The notes under the pieces are model-generated. The model was not told where the DNA came from. It ran no database searches and was given only the letters and a program-made list of their open reading frames with translations. Both the position numbers and the translations under genes were made by a program. Positions 55,209-63,247 of a stretch of DNA of 64,000 nt are shown here, piece by piece. Positions within the stretch are counted from its first letter, which is position 1; each line of letters starts with the position of its first letter. This DNA comes from Arthrobacter globiformis. GTDB lineage: Bacteria > Actinomycetota > Actinomycetes > Actinomycetales > Micrococcaceae. The stretch covers positions 1,426,001 through 1,490,000 of the forward strand of contig NZ_JAUSXI010000001.1 in the NCBI RefSeq assembly GCF_030815865.1, in the 5' to 3' direction.

Positions 55209-57914
55209 ATGAAACTTCAGTTTGACGCCACCCAGCCGTACCAGCGCGCGGCCGTTGACGCCGTCGTCGACCTTTTTGCCGGGCAGCCGCTGGCACAGAG
55301 TGCCTTCGAAACGTCGTTCGTGGAGGAAGGTGCGCTGCTGACAGAAACGGGCATCGGCAACCGGCTCGCCATCAGCGACGACCAGATTCTCCAGAACCTC
55401 CGGCTGGTGCAAGGCCGGGAAGAAAACTTCGTCCCCCAGGACGCCCGGGACCGGCAGCTGATTTCCAACAACTTCACGGTCGAAATGGAAACAGGCACAG
55501 GCAAAACCTACGTTTACCTGCGGACCATCCGGCGGCTGCACGAGCTTTACGGCTGGCGGAAGTTCATCATCGTGGTGCCGTCCGTTGCAATCCGTGAAGG
55601 CGTCAAGCAGAGCATCGAGGGTATGGCGGAACACTTTGCCGAGGTCTTCGAACGGCAATCCATGGACGCCTGGGTCTACGACTCCAAGGACATCAACAAG
55701 GTTCGCAGCTTCAACCGGGACAGCGACCTCAAGGTCATGATCATGACCCTGGCGTCGTTCAATAAAGCCGGCAACGTCCTGTTCAAGGACATCGAAGGCC
55801 TTGGCCAGGGCATAGACCTGATTGCAGGCACGCGCCCCATCGTCATCCTGGACGAGCCGCAAAAAATGGAGAGTAAAAAGAGCAAGGACGCCCTTGCCCA
55901 GCTCAACCCGCTGTTCACGCTGCGCTACTCCGCCACCCACAAGGAGCACTACCACCAGATCTACAAGCTGGACCCAGTCCGCGCCTACGACCTCGGGCTG
56001 GTCAAGCAGATCATGGTCCGCTCCGTAGTCCAGGAACAAAACCTGAACGCCACCAGCATCAAGGTGAAAAAGATCCTTGCCACGAAGACCAAGGTGACTG
56101 CCGACGTAGAAATCTTCGCGATCACGAACGGTAAAATTGGCAAGAAGACCGTGAAGCTTGACCGTACCGGGCAAAGCCTTTATGAACTTTCGGGCGGACT
56201 GAGCCAGTATGCCTCGTGGGTCATGGAGGATATCAAGCCGGATATAGGGGAAGTCATCTTCGCCAACGACAAAATCGTCCGCGAAGGCGAGGACCTCGGC
56301 GTGGACCGCGACGCGCTGATGCAAGCACAAGTCCATGCAACTGTGGAGAAGCACCTGCAGCACGAGGAGTACCTGCGGAAAAAACTCAACGCTCCCGGGG
56401 AACGGGTCAAGGTGCTTTCCGTCATCTTCATCGACAAGGTGGCCCACTATGCCGGCCCGGACTCCTCCCAGCCCAAAATCCGCCGCTGGTTCGAACAGGC
56501 TTACGCCGAATTGAGTGTTCAAGAACGCTTTGCAAAGCTGAACCTTCCGGATGTCGACGCTGTCCACAGTGGCTATTTCGCCAAAGACCGCTCGAGCGTA
56601 GCGAAAGACACCTCTGGAACGACGGCCGACGACCAAGCGATCTACGACGAGATCATGCGGGACAAGACGCTGCTCCTCAACCTAGACAACCCGCGCCGCT
56701 TCATCTTCAGCCACTCTGCGCTCCGGGAAGGCTGGGACAACCCAAACGTTTTCCAGATCTGCACCTTGAATGAATCGGTCTCCGCCGATCGCAAACGCCA
56801 GGAAATTGGCCGGGGGCTGCGCCTGCCCGTGAACGAATCGGGCGTGCGCTGCTTCGACAAGGCTGTGAACAAGGTGACCGTCATTGCCAACGAGCACTAT
56901 GACGACTTCGCTGCGGCACTGCAATCCGAAATCGAGGAAGAGACTGGAGTGAAGTTCGACGGCGGCCGGATCCGGAACGAGCGCGACCAGGTTTCCGTCA
57001 CGTTGGACCCGGGCTTCCGCCACAACCAGTACTTCAAGGAATTGTGGGACAGGATCAAGCCCCGGACCCGCTATGAGGTGACCATTGACAGCGACAAGCT
57101 GCTGGCCGACGTCGTTCAACGCCTTACGGAGGCGGCTGACATCGCCGCCCCGAAGTTCGTGATCGCTGACGCCTCCCTGGCCATCAAACGTGGAACGGAA
57201 CAGGCTGCCGGTGGCGTGAAGGCACAACTGGCAGGAGCCCTGCACGAGGTGGATACCGTCCAGGCCAAAGTCCGCATTCCGGACGTTTTAGGCTACCTTC
57301 AGCGAGAGACCGGGCTGACCCGGGGAACGCTGGCCAAGATCGTCAAGGCCTCTGGGCGCACAGCCCAGTTGGGCATCAATCCGCAGGGTGTCCTGGACCT
57401 TTTGGCCCGAACCATCAACGAGTCCAAGCGTGCGCTGATGGTGGAGGGAATCGTTTACCACCGCATCGAGGACCATGATGATTCTGAATGGCAGCTGGAC
57501 ATCGTCACGGACGCCGAAGGCCCGGTCGACCGCAAATACCTCGTGGAAGTGGACGGTTCCATCTTCAGCCACGTCCGATTCGACTCCGCGGTGGAGGAGC
57601 AGTTCGCCCGGGATCTGGCCGGGCGTCTTGCCGACGGCGACACGGACGGGGACATTCGAATGTTCATGAAGCTGCCGCCGAGGTTCAAGGTCCCTACCCC
57701 GTTGGGTGGTTACAACCCGGACTGGGCCATCCTCAAGATCGACGTTCAGGATGGCCGCGAAACCGATGTAACGATGGTGGTCGAGACTAAGTCGACGCAT
57801 GAGATCGAGAAGCTGCGGGACGAGGAGAAGAGGAAGATCGCTTGCGGCCGCGCTCACTTCGGCGCGATCGAGGTGCTGTACGAAGGACCAGTGGTCTCAG
57901 CCTCCGAAATCTAG
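55209..57914 (+). CDS. Type III restriction endonuclease subunit (Res)
   Basis: 901 residues from ATG 55209, directly after Mod. An SF2 helicase comes first: VEMETGTGKTYVYLRTI (motif I) at about 91-107, IVILDEPQKMESKKS (motif II) at about 215, FSHSALREGWDNPNVFQICTLNE and RKRQEIGRGLRLPVN (motifs V and VI) at about 505-540. The C-terminal nuclease has GGYNPDWAILKI and VTMVVETKSTHEIEKL at about 835-870, a PD...ExK pattern. Res uses ATP to slide from an unmethylated site and cuts near a head-to-head pair when bound to Mod. The system appears complete and intact. Confidence 0.9.
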   Translation: MKLQFDATQPYQRAAVDAVVDLFAGQPLAQSAFETSFVEEGALLTETGIGNRLAISDDQILQNLRLVQGREENFVPQDARDRQLISNNFTVEMETGTGKTYVYLRTIRRLHELYGWRKFIIVVPSVAIREGVKQSIEGMAEHFAEVFERQSMDAWVYDSKDINKVRSFNRDSDLKVMIMTLASFNKAGNVLFKDIEGLGQGIDLIAGTRPIVILDEPQKMESKKSKDALAQLNPLFTLRYSATHKEHYHQIYKLDPVRAYDLGLVKQIMVRSVVQEQNLNATSIKVKKILATKTKVTADVEIFAITNGKIGKKTVKLDRTGQSLYELSGGLSQYASWVMEDIKPDIGEVIFANDKIVREGEDLGVDRDALMQAQVHATVEKHLQHEEYLRKKLNAPGERVKVLSVIFIDKVAHYAGPDSSQPKIRRWFEQAYAELSVQERFAKLNLPDVDAVHSGYFAKDRSSVAKDTSGTTADDQAIYDEIMRDKTLLLNLDNPRRFIFSHSALREGWDNPNVFQICTLNESVSADRKRQEIGRGLRLPVNESGVRCFDKAVNKVTVIANEHYDDFAAALQSEIEEETGVKFDGGRIRNERDQVSVTLDPGFRHNQYFKELWDRIKPRTRYEVTIDSDKLLADVVQRLTEAADIAAPKFVIADASLAIKRGTEQAAGGVKAQLAGALHEVDTVQAKVRIPDVLGYLQRETGLTRGTLAKIVKASGRTAQLGINPQGVLDLLARTINESKRALMVEGIVYHRIEDHDDSEWQLDIVTDAEGPVDRKYLVEVDGSIFSHVRFDSAVEEQFARDLAGRLADGDTDGDIRMFMKLPPRFKVPTPLGGYNPDWAILKIDVQDGRETDVTMVVETKSTHEIEKLRDEEKRKIACGRAHFGAIEVLYEGPVVSASEI

Positions 57915-57922
57915 CCGGATAC

Positions 57923-59434
57923 CTACTTGGAGCGCTTATCAGTACCGCCTTCCTCTGCATCCCTCCGCTTTCGTGGAGCCTTGGCGCTCAATGGGACGAA
58001 ACGTTCGGACAAGGGCAGAGATTCGTAAATACGCTCCGCCCTTTCGGCTGCCGACTGACTGGGTGCCTTGGCATAGGAAGATGCGATGTCAGAGGGGATC
58101 CACCCGAGGCTCACCATGTGGCGTAAGACCTTGGTTGTTATGGCCTTTACGTCCGGAACACGGTCTTGTTCAACCGATATGTCGTGCTGAGGATTCACGA
58201 GCGCCAACGGCTCCTCTCGTATGCGCACGACTTTGTACCCGGCGTCGCGAAGTTTCTTCGTTTTCAACACGTCACGCTGTTCGTGTTCTTTGCCCTTGTG
58301 GGAGTACGATCCGTCGAACTCGACGGCAATCCCCAAGGATTTGATGAGGATGTCCACGGTGTGCGGTCTATTGTGACCCAGATCGAGACGTTCTTGTCGC
58401 AGGGGGTCGACGTCCCCCGGAAACGCGAGTTCAAACTCGCACGCTAGTGCAACGTCGAGCTTGGATCGAATGGCCGGTGCGCACCATTTGCACCCGTCGC
58501 CGTCGTGAGCGCGTGCGCGAACTGAAGTAGACCACACGTGGGCGGAATCCTCAGGGCAGACCCACCAGACACTGCGGTTGCTGCCTGTTGTCACGTCAGC
58601 AGGAGTCAGCCTTCCGTTCTTTACGGGGTGCCACTGGTTAGCCAAGGTTGGCTGATTCAGGTCGAGCCGGTTACTGTCCGTGGGCCGTTTGCCGTTGCAG
58701 AAGGGACACCCGGCCCCGTTGGACGGACGGGAGCCAACCACGGCGGTCCACCTGTGTGTTTCATCCTTCCGGCATATCCAGGCCGCTTTATAGTCGCTAC
58801 CGCGGGAAACCGCATCTGATCGTTTCGTGTTGGCTGGGTCCCACTCGGAGGCCAGAATCGGACTCGTTACCGCGACGCTATTGGACTCGTTGACCAGCTT
58901 TCCAGCGCAGTAGGGACATCCTCTGCCACGGGAACGGGTGGCAGGGGAGGCTTCATATTCGTGGCTGGGGTCGTTCGGGCAGTTCCACCAAACTTTCTTA
59001 TTCGACTGCGGCAACACATCAGTCGGATTTACGCCAGTGTTGCGCCGGTGGTGCCAGGTCGCCAGCAGGCCAGGTCTCTCGGTAGCGAGGTTTTTGCCAG
59101 GGGTCGCTTTCATGCCCCTGCAAGCGGCGCAGCCATGGCCTTTAGTTCGGACGTCCGGGGCAGCACGCCAGGAATGTCCTTCTTCACACACCCACCAAAT
59201 TTGGCGGTTGCTCCTGGGGCGAACGTGGGACGGCGGGAATTCATTCTTGGCGTGATCCCATTGGGCTGCAATGTCCGGGAACAGGTGCGCGAGCGACCGG
59301 ATGCGCTCATCGCGGACCGGCTGTGGCCGCTTGCGACGGCCGCTGCCCGGTACTGCGACTTCTGCCCCTTCAGTGTTCGGGGCCATCTGGTCTGCGGGGA
59401 AAGTGGTGAGGCCGGTACCGGGGGTCACTGGCAT
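57923..59434 (-). CDS. Four-zinc-ribbon protein with C-terminal Vsr-like nuclease domain
   Basis: 503 residues. Four repeats of a treble-clef zinc domain (DUF4379 type) each contain a W-C-x-HxW ... GxGCxxC pattern: VCEEGHSWRAAP/GHGCAACRG, NCPNDPSHEYEA/GRGCPYCAG, ICRKDETHRWTA/GAGCPFCNG and VCPEDSAHVWST/GDGCKWCAP, at about 65-330. After them comes a PD-(D/E)XK domain of the Vsr/DUF559 class: HTVDILIKSLGIAVEFDGSYSHKG, then DVLKTKKLRDAGYKVVRIRE, at about 360-420. Zinc modules probably read DNA while the domain nicks it. It converges on Res, 8 bases apart. The protein may serve as an add-on nuclease of the type III system or act alone. Confidence 0.82.
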   Translation of the reverse strand: MPVTPGTGLTTFPADQMAPNTEGAEVAVPGSGRRKRPQPVRDERIRSLAHLFPDIAAQWDHAKNEFPPSHVRPRSNRQIWWVCEEGHSWRAAPDVRTKGHGCAACRGMKATPGKNLATERPGLLATWHHRRNTGVNPTDVLPQSNKKVWWNCPNDPSHEYEASPATRSRGRGCPYCAGKLVNESNSVAVTSPILASEWDPANTKRSDAVSRGSDYKAAWICRKDETHRWTAVVGSRPSNGAGCPFCNGKRPTDSNRLDLNQPTLANQWHPVKNGRLTPADVTTGSNRSVWWVCPEDSAHVWSTSVRARAHDGDGCKWCAPAIRSKLDVALACEFELAFPGDVDPLRQERLDLGHNRPHTVDILIKSLGIAVEFDGSYSHKGKEHEQRDVLKTKKLRDAGYKVVRIREEPLALVNPQHDISVEQDRVPDVKAITTKVLRHMVSLGWIPSDIASSYAKAPSQSAAERAERIYESLPLSERFVPLSAKAPRKRRDAEEGGTDKRSK

Positions 59435-59537
59435 TCACAGGCTTGTTGATACACATGGAAAAGCCTAGCGGGGTCCGCTCAGTATCGGCACAAAAACGGC
59501 CAAGGCCCCACCAATGCAGTCAAACGGGGCTGGCTCA

Positions 59538-60255
59538 TCAATGGCAGCGGTGAAGCAAGCGATGCCAAGAAAACGGGGGGACGGTACGGGAGCCGAGCCG
59601 AGCCGAGCCGCGATCAGCTGATCGGCTCCCGTTCCCCAACGGCGATGGCGCTTTCGGCCGTAAATATTCCCGCCGTCGTCGTTCTATCCGACGCTGGTGG
59701 CCGGGAGACGGGACCCTGGCACCCTGGGCACGGTTGCATTTGGAGCAGGCCGCAACGAAGTTCTGCAAACTGGTGGATCCGCCCTTGGACCATGGGTAGA
59801 AATGGTCACCATGCTCAGCTGGCTTGGCACACCGGCGTCGAAGGCCGGCCTCCATCTCACACTGGCTGCCAGCCCTGGCCATGCCCCTCGCGGCGATGCT
59901 GGCGCGCGAAGCGCCGCACCGGGTCCCGGCGTCGGACGTCGCGGGCGTGGATGACGACTGCAACGATGACCAGGCCGACGAGGAATACGCCTGGCGGGGC
60001 AGCCGCGGCCAGAGCGCCGTCGACCATCCCGCCTAGGATTTCTCTGACCGATGTATTCTCGCCACTGTCTTGATTGGTTGTGTTCGGCATGAGCGCCAAG
60101 ACAAATGAGAGGCTCAACCACAAAATGACAGCCGAATATGCCAGGCGCAAAGTTTGACGGCTCCAGTAGATGCGGTTCAGTTCCACAATAGGGACGTTCC
60201 CCAATTCGTTCTTCAGCTTCAAAAATCGCACTCCCAAACGGCAGCGGACCCACAC
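59538..60255 (-). CDS. Membrane-anchored HNH endonuclease (frameshift at about 59885)
   Basis: About 238 residues when one surplus base in the CCCC at 59884-59887 is removed. Two membrane helices come first: TLRLAYSAVILWLSLSFVLAL (about 35-55) and PGVFLVGLVIVAVVIHARDV (about 88-108). The shifted frame then gives MARAGSQCEMEAGLRRRCAKPAEHGDHFYPWSKGGSTSLQNFVAACSKCN, an HNH nuclease with HGDHFYPWSKGG as the catalytic His pair and two CxxC-like zinc knuckles. Proteins of this TM-HNH layout are widespread in actinobacteria. The nuclease faces the cytoplasm if the N-terminus is inside. A perfect hairpin (59588-59634) lies within the 3' end. Confidence 0.7.
59588..59634. repeat. Perfect hairpin with inner palindrome
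   Basis: An 11-base stem (acgggagccga with tcggctcccgt) encloses gccga repeats and the palindrome gatcagctgatc. It sits near the end of the HNH gene. It has no T run close by and may be a structural termination signal. Confidence 0.6.
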
Positions 60256-60436
60256 GAACGGAGACGGGCTGGGCGGGCGCGTTGTCGCGGATTGTCGGCG
60301 GCGGCCGAAAAGAACGCAAGCGGGCTGTTGCTATGCCGAAATCTGAAGTTGTCAGAGCTAAGTGCAATAGTTGCCGCAGCGGCGGACGAAAATGTTCGCC
60401 TCCTTAAGCGTAGTAATTCTATTTGGGGACAAGACC

Positions 60437-61672
60437 ATGAACGCAGGATTCGCCGTCATCGACGTGGAGACCACAGGACTCTTTCCGGGGAGCCATCGCA
60501 TTGCCGAGATCGCTGTGGTGCACGTAGAACCGGACGGGACAGTCAGTAACCGCTGGGAAACGCTGGTAAATCCACAGCGCGACCTGGGACCACAGCATAT
60601 ACACGGCATTCGGGCAGCCGACATCCTGAACGCACCGGTCTTCGGTGACATCGCACATGATGTGATGGAGCTGATGGCTGGTCGTGTGCTGGTCGCACAT
60701 AACGTGCACTTCGATTACCGCTTCGTCTCACATGAAATGGGCCGCGCCGGATTGGAATTGCCCTTCGAAGTCCACGAGTGCATGTGCACGATGAAGCTTG
60801 CCCGCCAATACTTGCCTGGCGCGGGGCGCTCCTTGAAAGATTGCTGCGACAGCTTCGGGCTGGATTTGAAAAACGCGCACTCAGCAGGTGACGACGCAGA
60901 GGCAGCTGCACACGTCCTTAGTAACTACATCCGTATGGATAGGGAGAGCCCACACTGGATTTCGGCCTTGGACCGGGCGTACTTTGCATCGTGGCCGGCT
61001 GTGAACCCAACACGTTTGCCGCAGGCGTTCCGCAGTTCCGGAAGCGAGCCCCGAGCCCACTTCCTAGAGCGGCTTGTGAACCGCCTGCCGGAGGTCGTGG
61101 GCCCGGATGAGCACAGCGCCTATCTTGCAACGCTTGACCGGGCACTCTTGGACCGGCAAATTTCGGCGTCCGAGGCGGACGGGCTAGTGAACCTTGCCGA
61201 TTCGTTGGGCATAAGCCGAGGCATGGCTGAACAGCTGCACGTCAAGTACATGATTGCCATGCTGGCGGCAGCATGGGACGACGGAGTCATTACTGACGAG
61301 GAGGCAGCTGACCTTCGAATTGTTGGCGATCTCCTCGACATCAGCCAAGAGTCCGTTACTCAGGGACTCGCTGCGCCCGTCGTCGGGCAGGACGAACAAA
61401 CGGGTGCGGCTGCGCAATCTTTCGCCCTGGCCGCGGGCGACAAGGTGGTACTCACGGGCGAGATGTCTCGGGATCGTGATGACATCGCGGCTGACCTGCG
61501 TGCTGCTGGGTTTGTCCCCCATCCGGCGATCACCAAAGCGGTCAAGCTGTTGGTAGCGGCAGATCCGGACAGCTTGTCCGGCAAGGCGAAGAAGGCACGC
61601 AGCTACGGGATTCCGGTAGTGGGCGAGGGCTACCTGCCACAACTGCTGGGGAATAGGGAGGCCCGTTCTTAG
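60437..61672 (+). CDS. DnaQ-like exonuclease with TerB-like and BRCT domains
   Basis: 411 residues from ATG 60437, which starts next to the first catalytic motif and has GGGGAC upstream. DEDDh motifs: FAVIDVETTGLFPGSHRIAE (residues 3-22), VLVAHNVHFDYRFVSHEM (about 90) and HSAGDDAEAAAHVL (about 150). The middle (DRQISASEADGLVNLADSLGIS, WDDGVITDEEAADLRIVGDLL) resembles TerB-type helical domains. The end is a BRCT domain: GDKVVLTGEMSRDRDDIAADLRAAGFVPHPAITKAVKLLVAADPDS. The family is common in actinobacteria as a 3'-5' exonuclease linked to DNA repair. It starts divergently from the HNH gene. Confidence 0.85.
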   Translation: MNAGFAVIDVETTGLFPGSHRIAEIAVVHVEPDGTVSNRWETLVNPQRDLGPQHIHGIRAADILNAPVFGDIAHDVMELMAGRVLVAHNVHFDYRFVSHEMGRAGLELPFEVHECMCTMKLARQYLPGAGRSLKDCCDSFGLDLKNAHSAGDDAEAAAHVLSNYIRMDRESPHWISALDRAYFASWPAVNPTRLPQAFRSSGSEPRAHFLERLVNRLPEVVGPDEHSAYLATLDRALLDRQISASEADGLVNLADSLGISRGMAEQLHVKYMIAMLAAAWDDGVITDEEAADLRIVGDLLDISQESVTQGLAAPVVGQDEQTGAAAQSFALAAGDKVVLTGEMSRDRDDIAADLRAAGFVPHPAITKAVKLLVAADPDSLSGKAKKARSYGIPVVGEGYLPQLLGNREARS

Positions 61673-61744
61673 CGATGTCCGTGACGATGCTCGGGACGTA
61701 CTTCTTCCCGACTTCCCCCGGCTACAACGGAGTGCATTCCCTAT

Positions 61745-62042
61745 GCCGAGGGCTGTCGGGGTCCTCGCGCGGAGCGTCGTCGGTGAGCACCAGCAGGTGC
61801 CGGCCGGAACTGGAATCGTCGGCCAGCAGGTCCTGCAGTGCGGGCATCACTTGGTGCAGCCGGTGCTCGCGCCGCAGCTCCAGCACCTCCAACGGGTCGT
61901 GCAGGTGCCGCGGGCTGTGCTGGTCCGGGCTGATGCCCAGCGCCATGGACCGGCGCCACGACTCCGCCAGCGGCATGGGGATCTCCAGGCGCAGGGCAGG
62001 CGCGTACTTCGCCGGGTCCGAAAACCTCAGGCCGTAGTCCAC
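61745..62042 (-). pseudogene. GAF-domain regulator, N-terminal fragment
   Basis: About 99 residues resembling the start of a sigma-54-activator-type or GAF-domain regulator: LEIPMPLAESWRRSMALGISPDQ with the typical SWRRS, then LEVLELRREHRLHQVMPALQDLLADDSSSGRHLLVLTDD. The reading then fails and no other domain follows. The rest of the interval 61673-62267 contains nothing I can assign. It seems to be a relic from before the defence genes arrived. Confidence 0.6.
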
Positions 62043-62267
62043 CGTCTCCTCCGCACTGCCGGCGTCCTTGCCGGCAGTGCGGCGACTTCGTCTCAGCTTT
62101 GACGCAGCATTGGATCAAGACCGCCTTCGCGCGTGAAATCGCGTGAAAGGATTCATGCAACTTACGCTTCACGACAATATGGGGGTCTCAACAATGAACA
62201 TGCTTGTCGGCTTGAACTGGCAAATGTCACAACAGCTAGAAACACGCATCGAACTCGAGGGACACTG

Positions 62268-62963
62268 ATGACCTTCGACTTCCACTCGGATACTCCGGCC
62301 GGCAAGGACCCTGACTCCTTCAGCCCTGCCCTGCGGAAGTTCCACCAGTTGCTGTGGAGCAAGGAGTTGCCCACCGGCGCACACTTCGACCTGACAATGG
62401 AACCCGGCGCGTACCTCTTGCACCGGTCCTCGTCCGGTGTCTTCTTCCTCGCCAGCGACGCGATCACGACCAGGCTGCGGAAAAAGGCGTGGAACGTCAT
62501 ACGCGGGATCCCGGAAGACGACCTGCCCCAGTACCTCGGCTACACGGCCGGAAGCACGCTCGTGTTCCCCGGCAACAAAATCGGCGGAAAACCGACGATC
62601 AATGGTGCACGCGGGCTCCATCCCAGGATCGCCGATCGCTTCGATCTGACTCTTGAGTGCATCCGCCGCCACTATCTTGGCGAGCCGAGCCCCCTCGCAA
62701 ATGTCCTGCTCAGATATGCGGAATTCTTCGCCCTGTTCGGGGATTTCGCCGGGTACGTCAAATTCTTCCTACTGGAAGACCTCGTGGAGGATGACGGCCA
62801 GACCATCCGGTTCTTCCACCCGTTCGTCGACTTCAGCACGCCGGCCGTCCCGAAGGACCGTGACGAATACCTCGAGTATTTACGGCTCAGCAACGCTTTC
62901 ATCTCCGCACGCAATCGAAGGATCGACGAAGAACTTCAAGGGCGGATCGCACGGGAAGCCTGA
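62268..62963 (+). CDS. Conserved hypothetical protein (DUF6994-like)
   Basis: 231 residues from ATG 62268 with GAGGG before it. The start TFDFHSDTPAGKDPDSFSPALRKFHQLLWSKELPTG and the centre ASDAITTRLRKKAW, YTAGSTLVFPGNKI and INGARGLHPRIADRFDLTLECIRRHYLGE are like a family I recall as DUF6994. No catalytic residues are evident, and members are known mainly as single genes in bacteria and phages. It lies alone between the regulator fragment and the HEPN gene. Confidence 0.6.
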   Translation: MTFDFHSDTPAGKDPDSFSPALRKFHQLLWSKELPTGAHFDLTMEPGAYLLHRSSSGVFFLASDAITTRLRKKAWNVIRGIPEDDLPQYLGYTAGSTLVFPGNKIGGKPTINGARGLHPRIADRFDLTLECIRRHYLGEPSPLANVLLRYAEFFALFGDFAGYVKFFLLEDLVEDDGQTIRFFHPFVDFSTPAVPKDRDEYLEYLRLSNAFISARNRRIDEELQGRIAREA

Positions 62964-63247
62964 AGTCCACTTGGTCGCAGCCCACCGGCCCTACGGAACG
63001 GCGGTATCCGCGGTCAAAGCTCGCTGCCTCGGCCGGACGGCTCTTTCTCCGTGTCCGTAGCCTCGGGAGGGCCGAAAGGGCCTCAAACGACGGGTTCAAT
63101 TGGTCCGGGCCGTAACTTACCGGTTTTCCGGACCGCTGAGCGGCGCCAGAACCAGCAGACACGCAGGATTGTCAGCGCCGGATGCCATGATTGGTTGCAT
63201 TGATTGAATGAAGGTACTGATGCCGGTGCCGTAGATGGGGGAATTTG
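62964..63247. other. Intergenic, probable promoter of the Swt1-HEPN gene
   Basis: No gene was recognised. The sequence becomes AT-rich at about 63185-63225 just before the HEPN gene, where a promoter would be expected. No repeats or RNA were seen. Confidence 0.35.

Noticed and set aside
55122..56636. 504-codon frame antisense to Res
   Set aside because: Shadow of the type III Res gene, with no recognisable domain.
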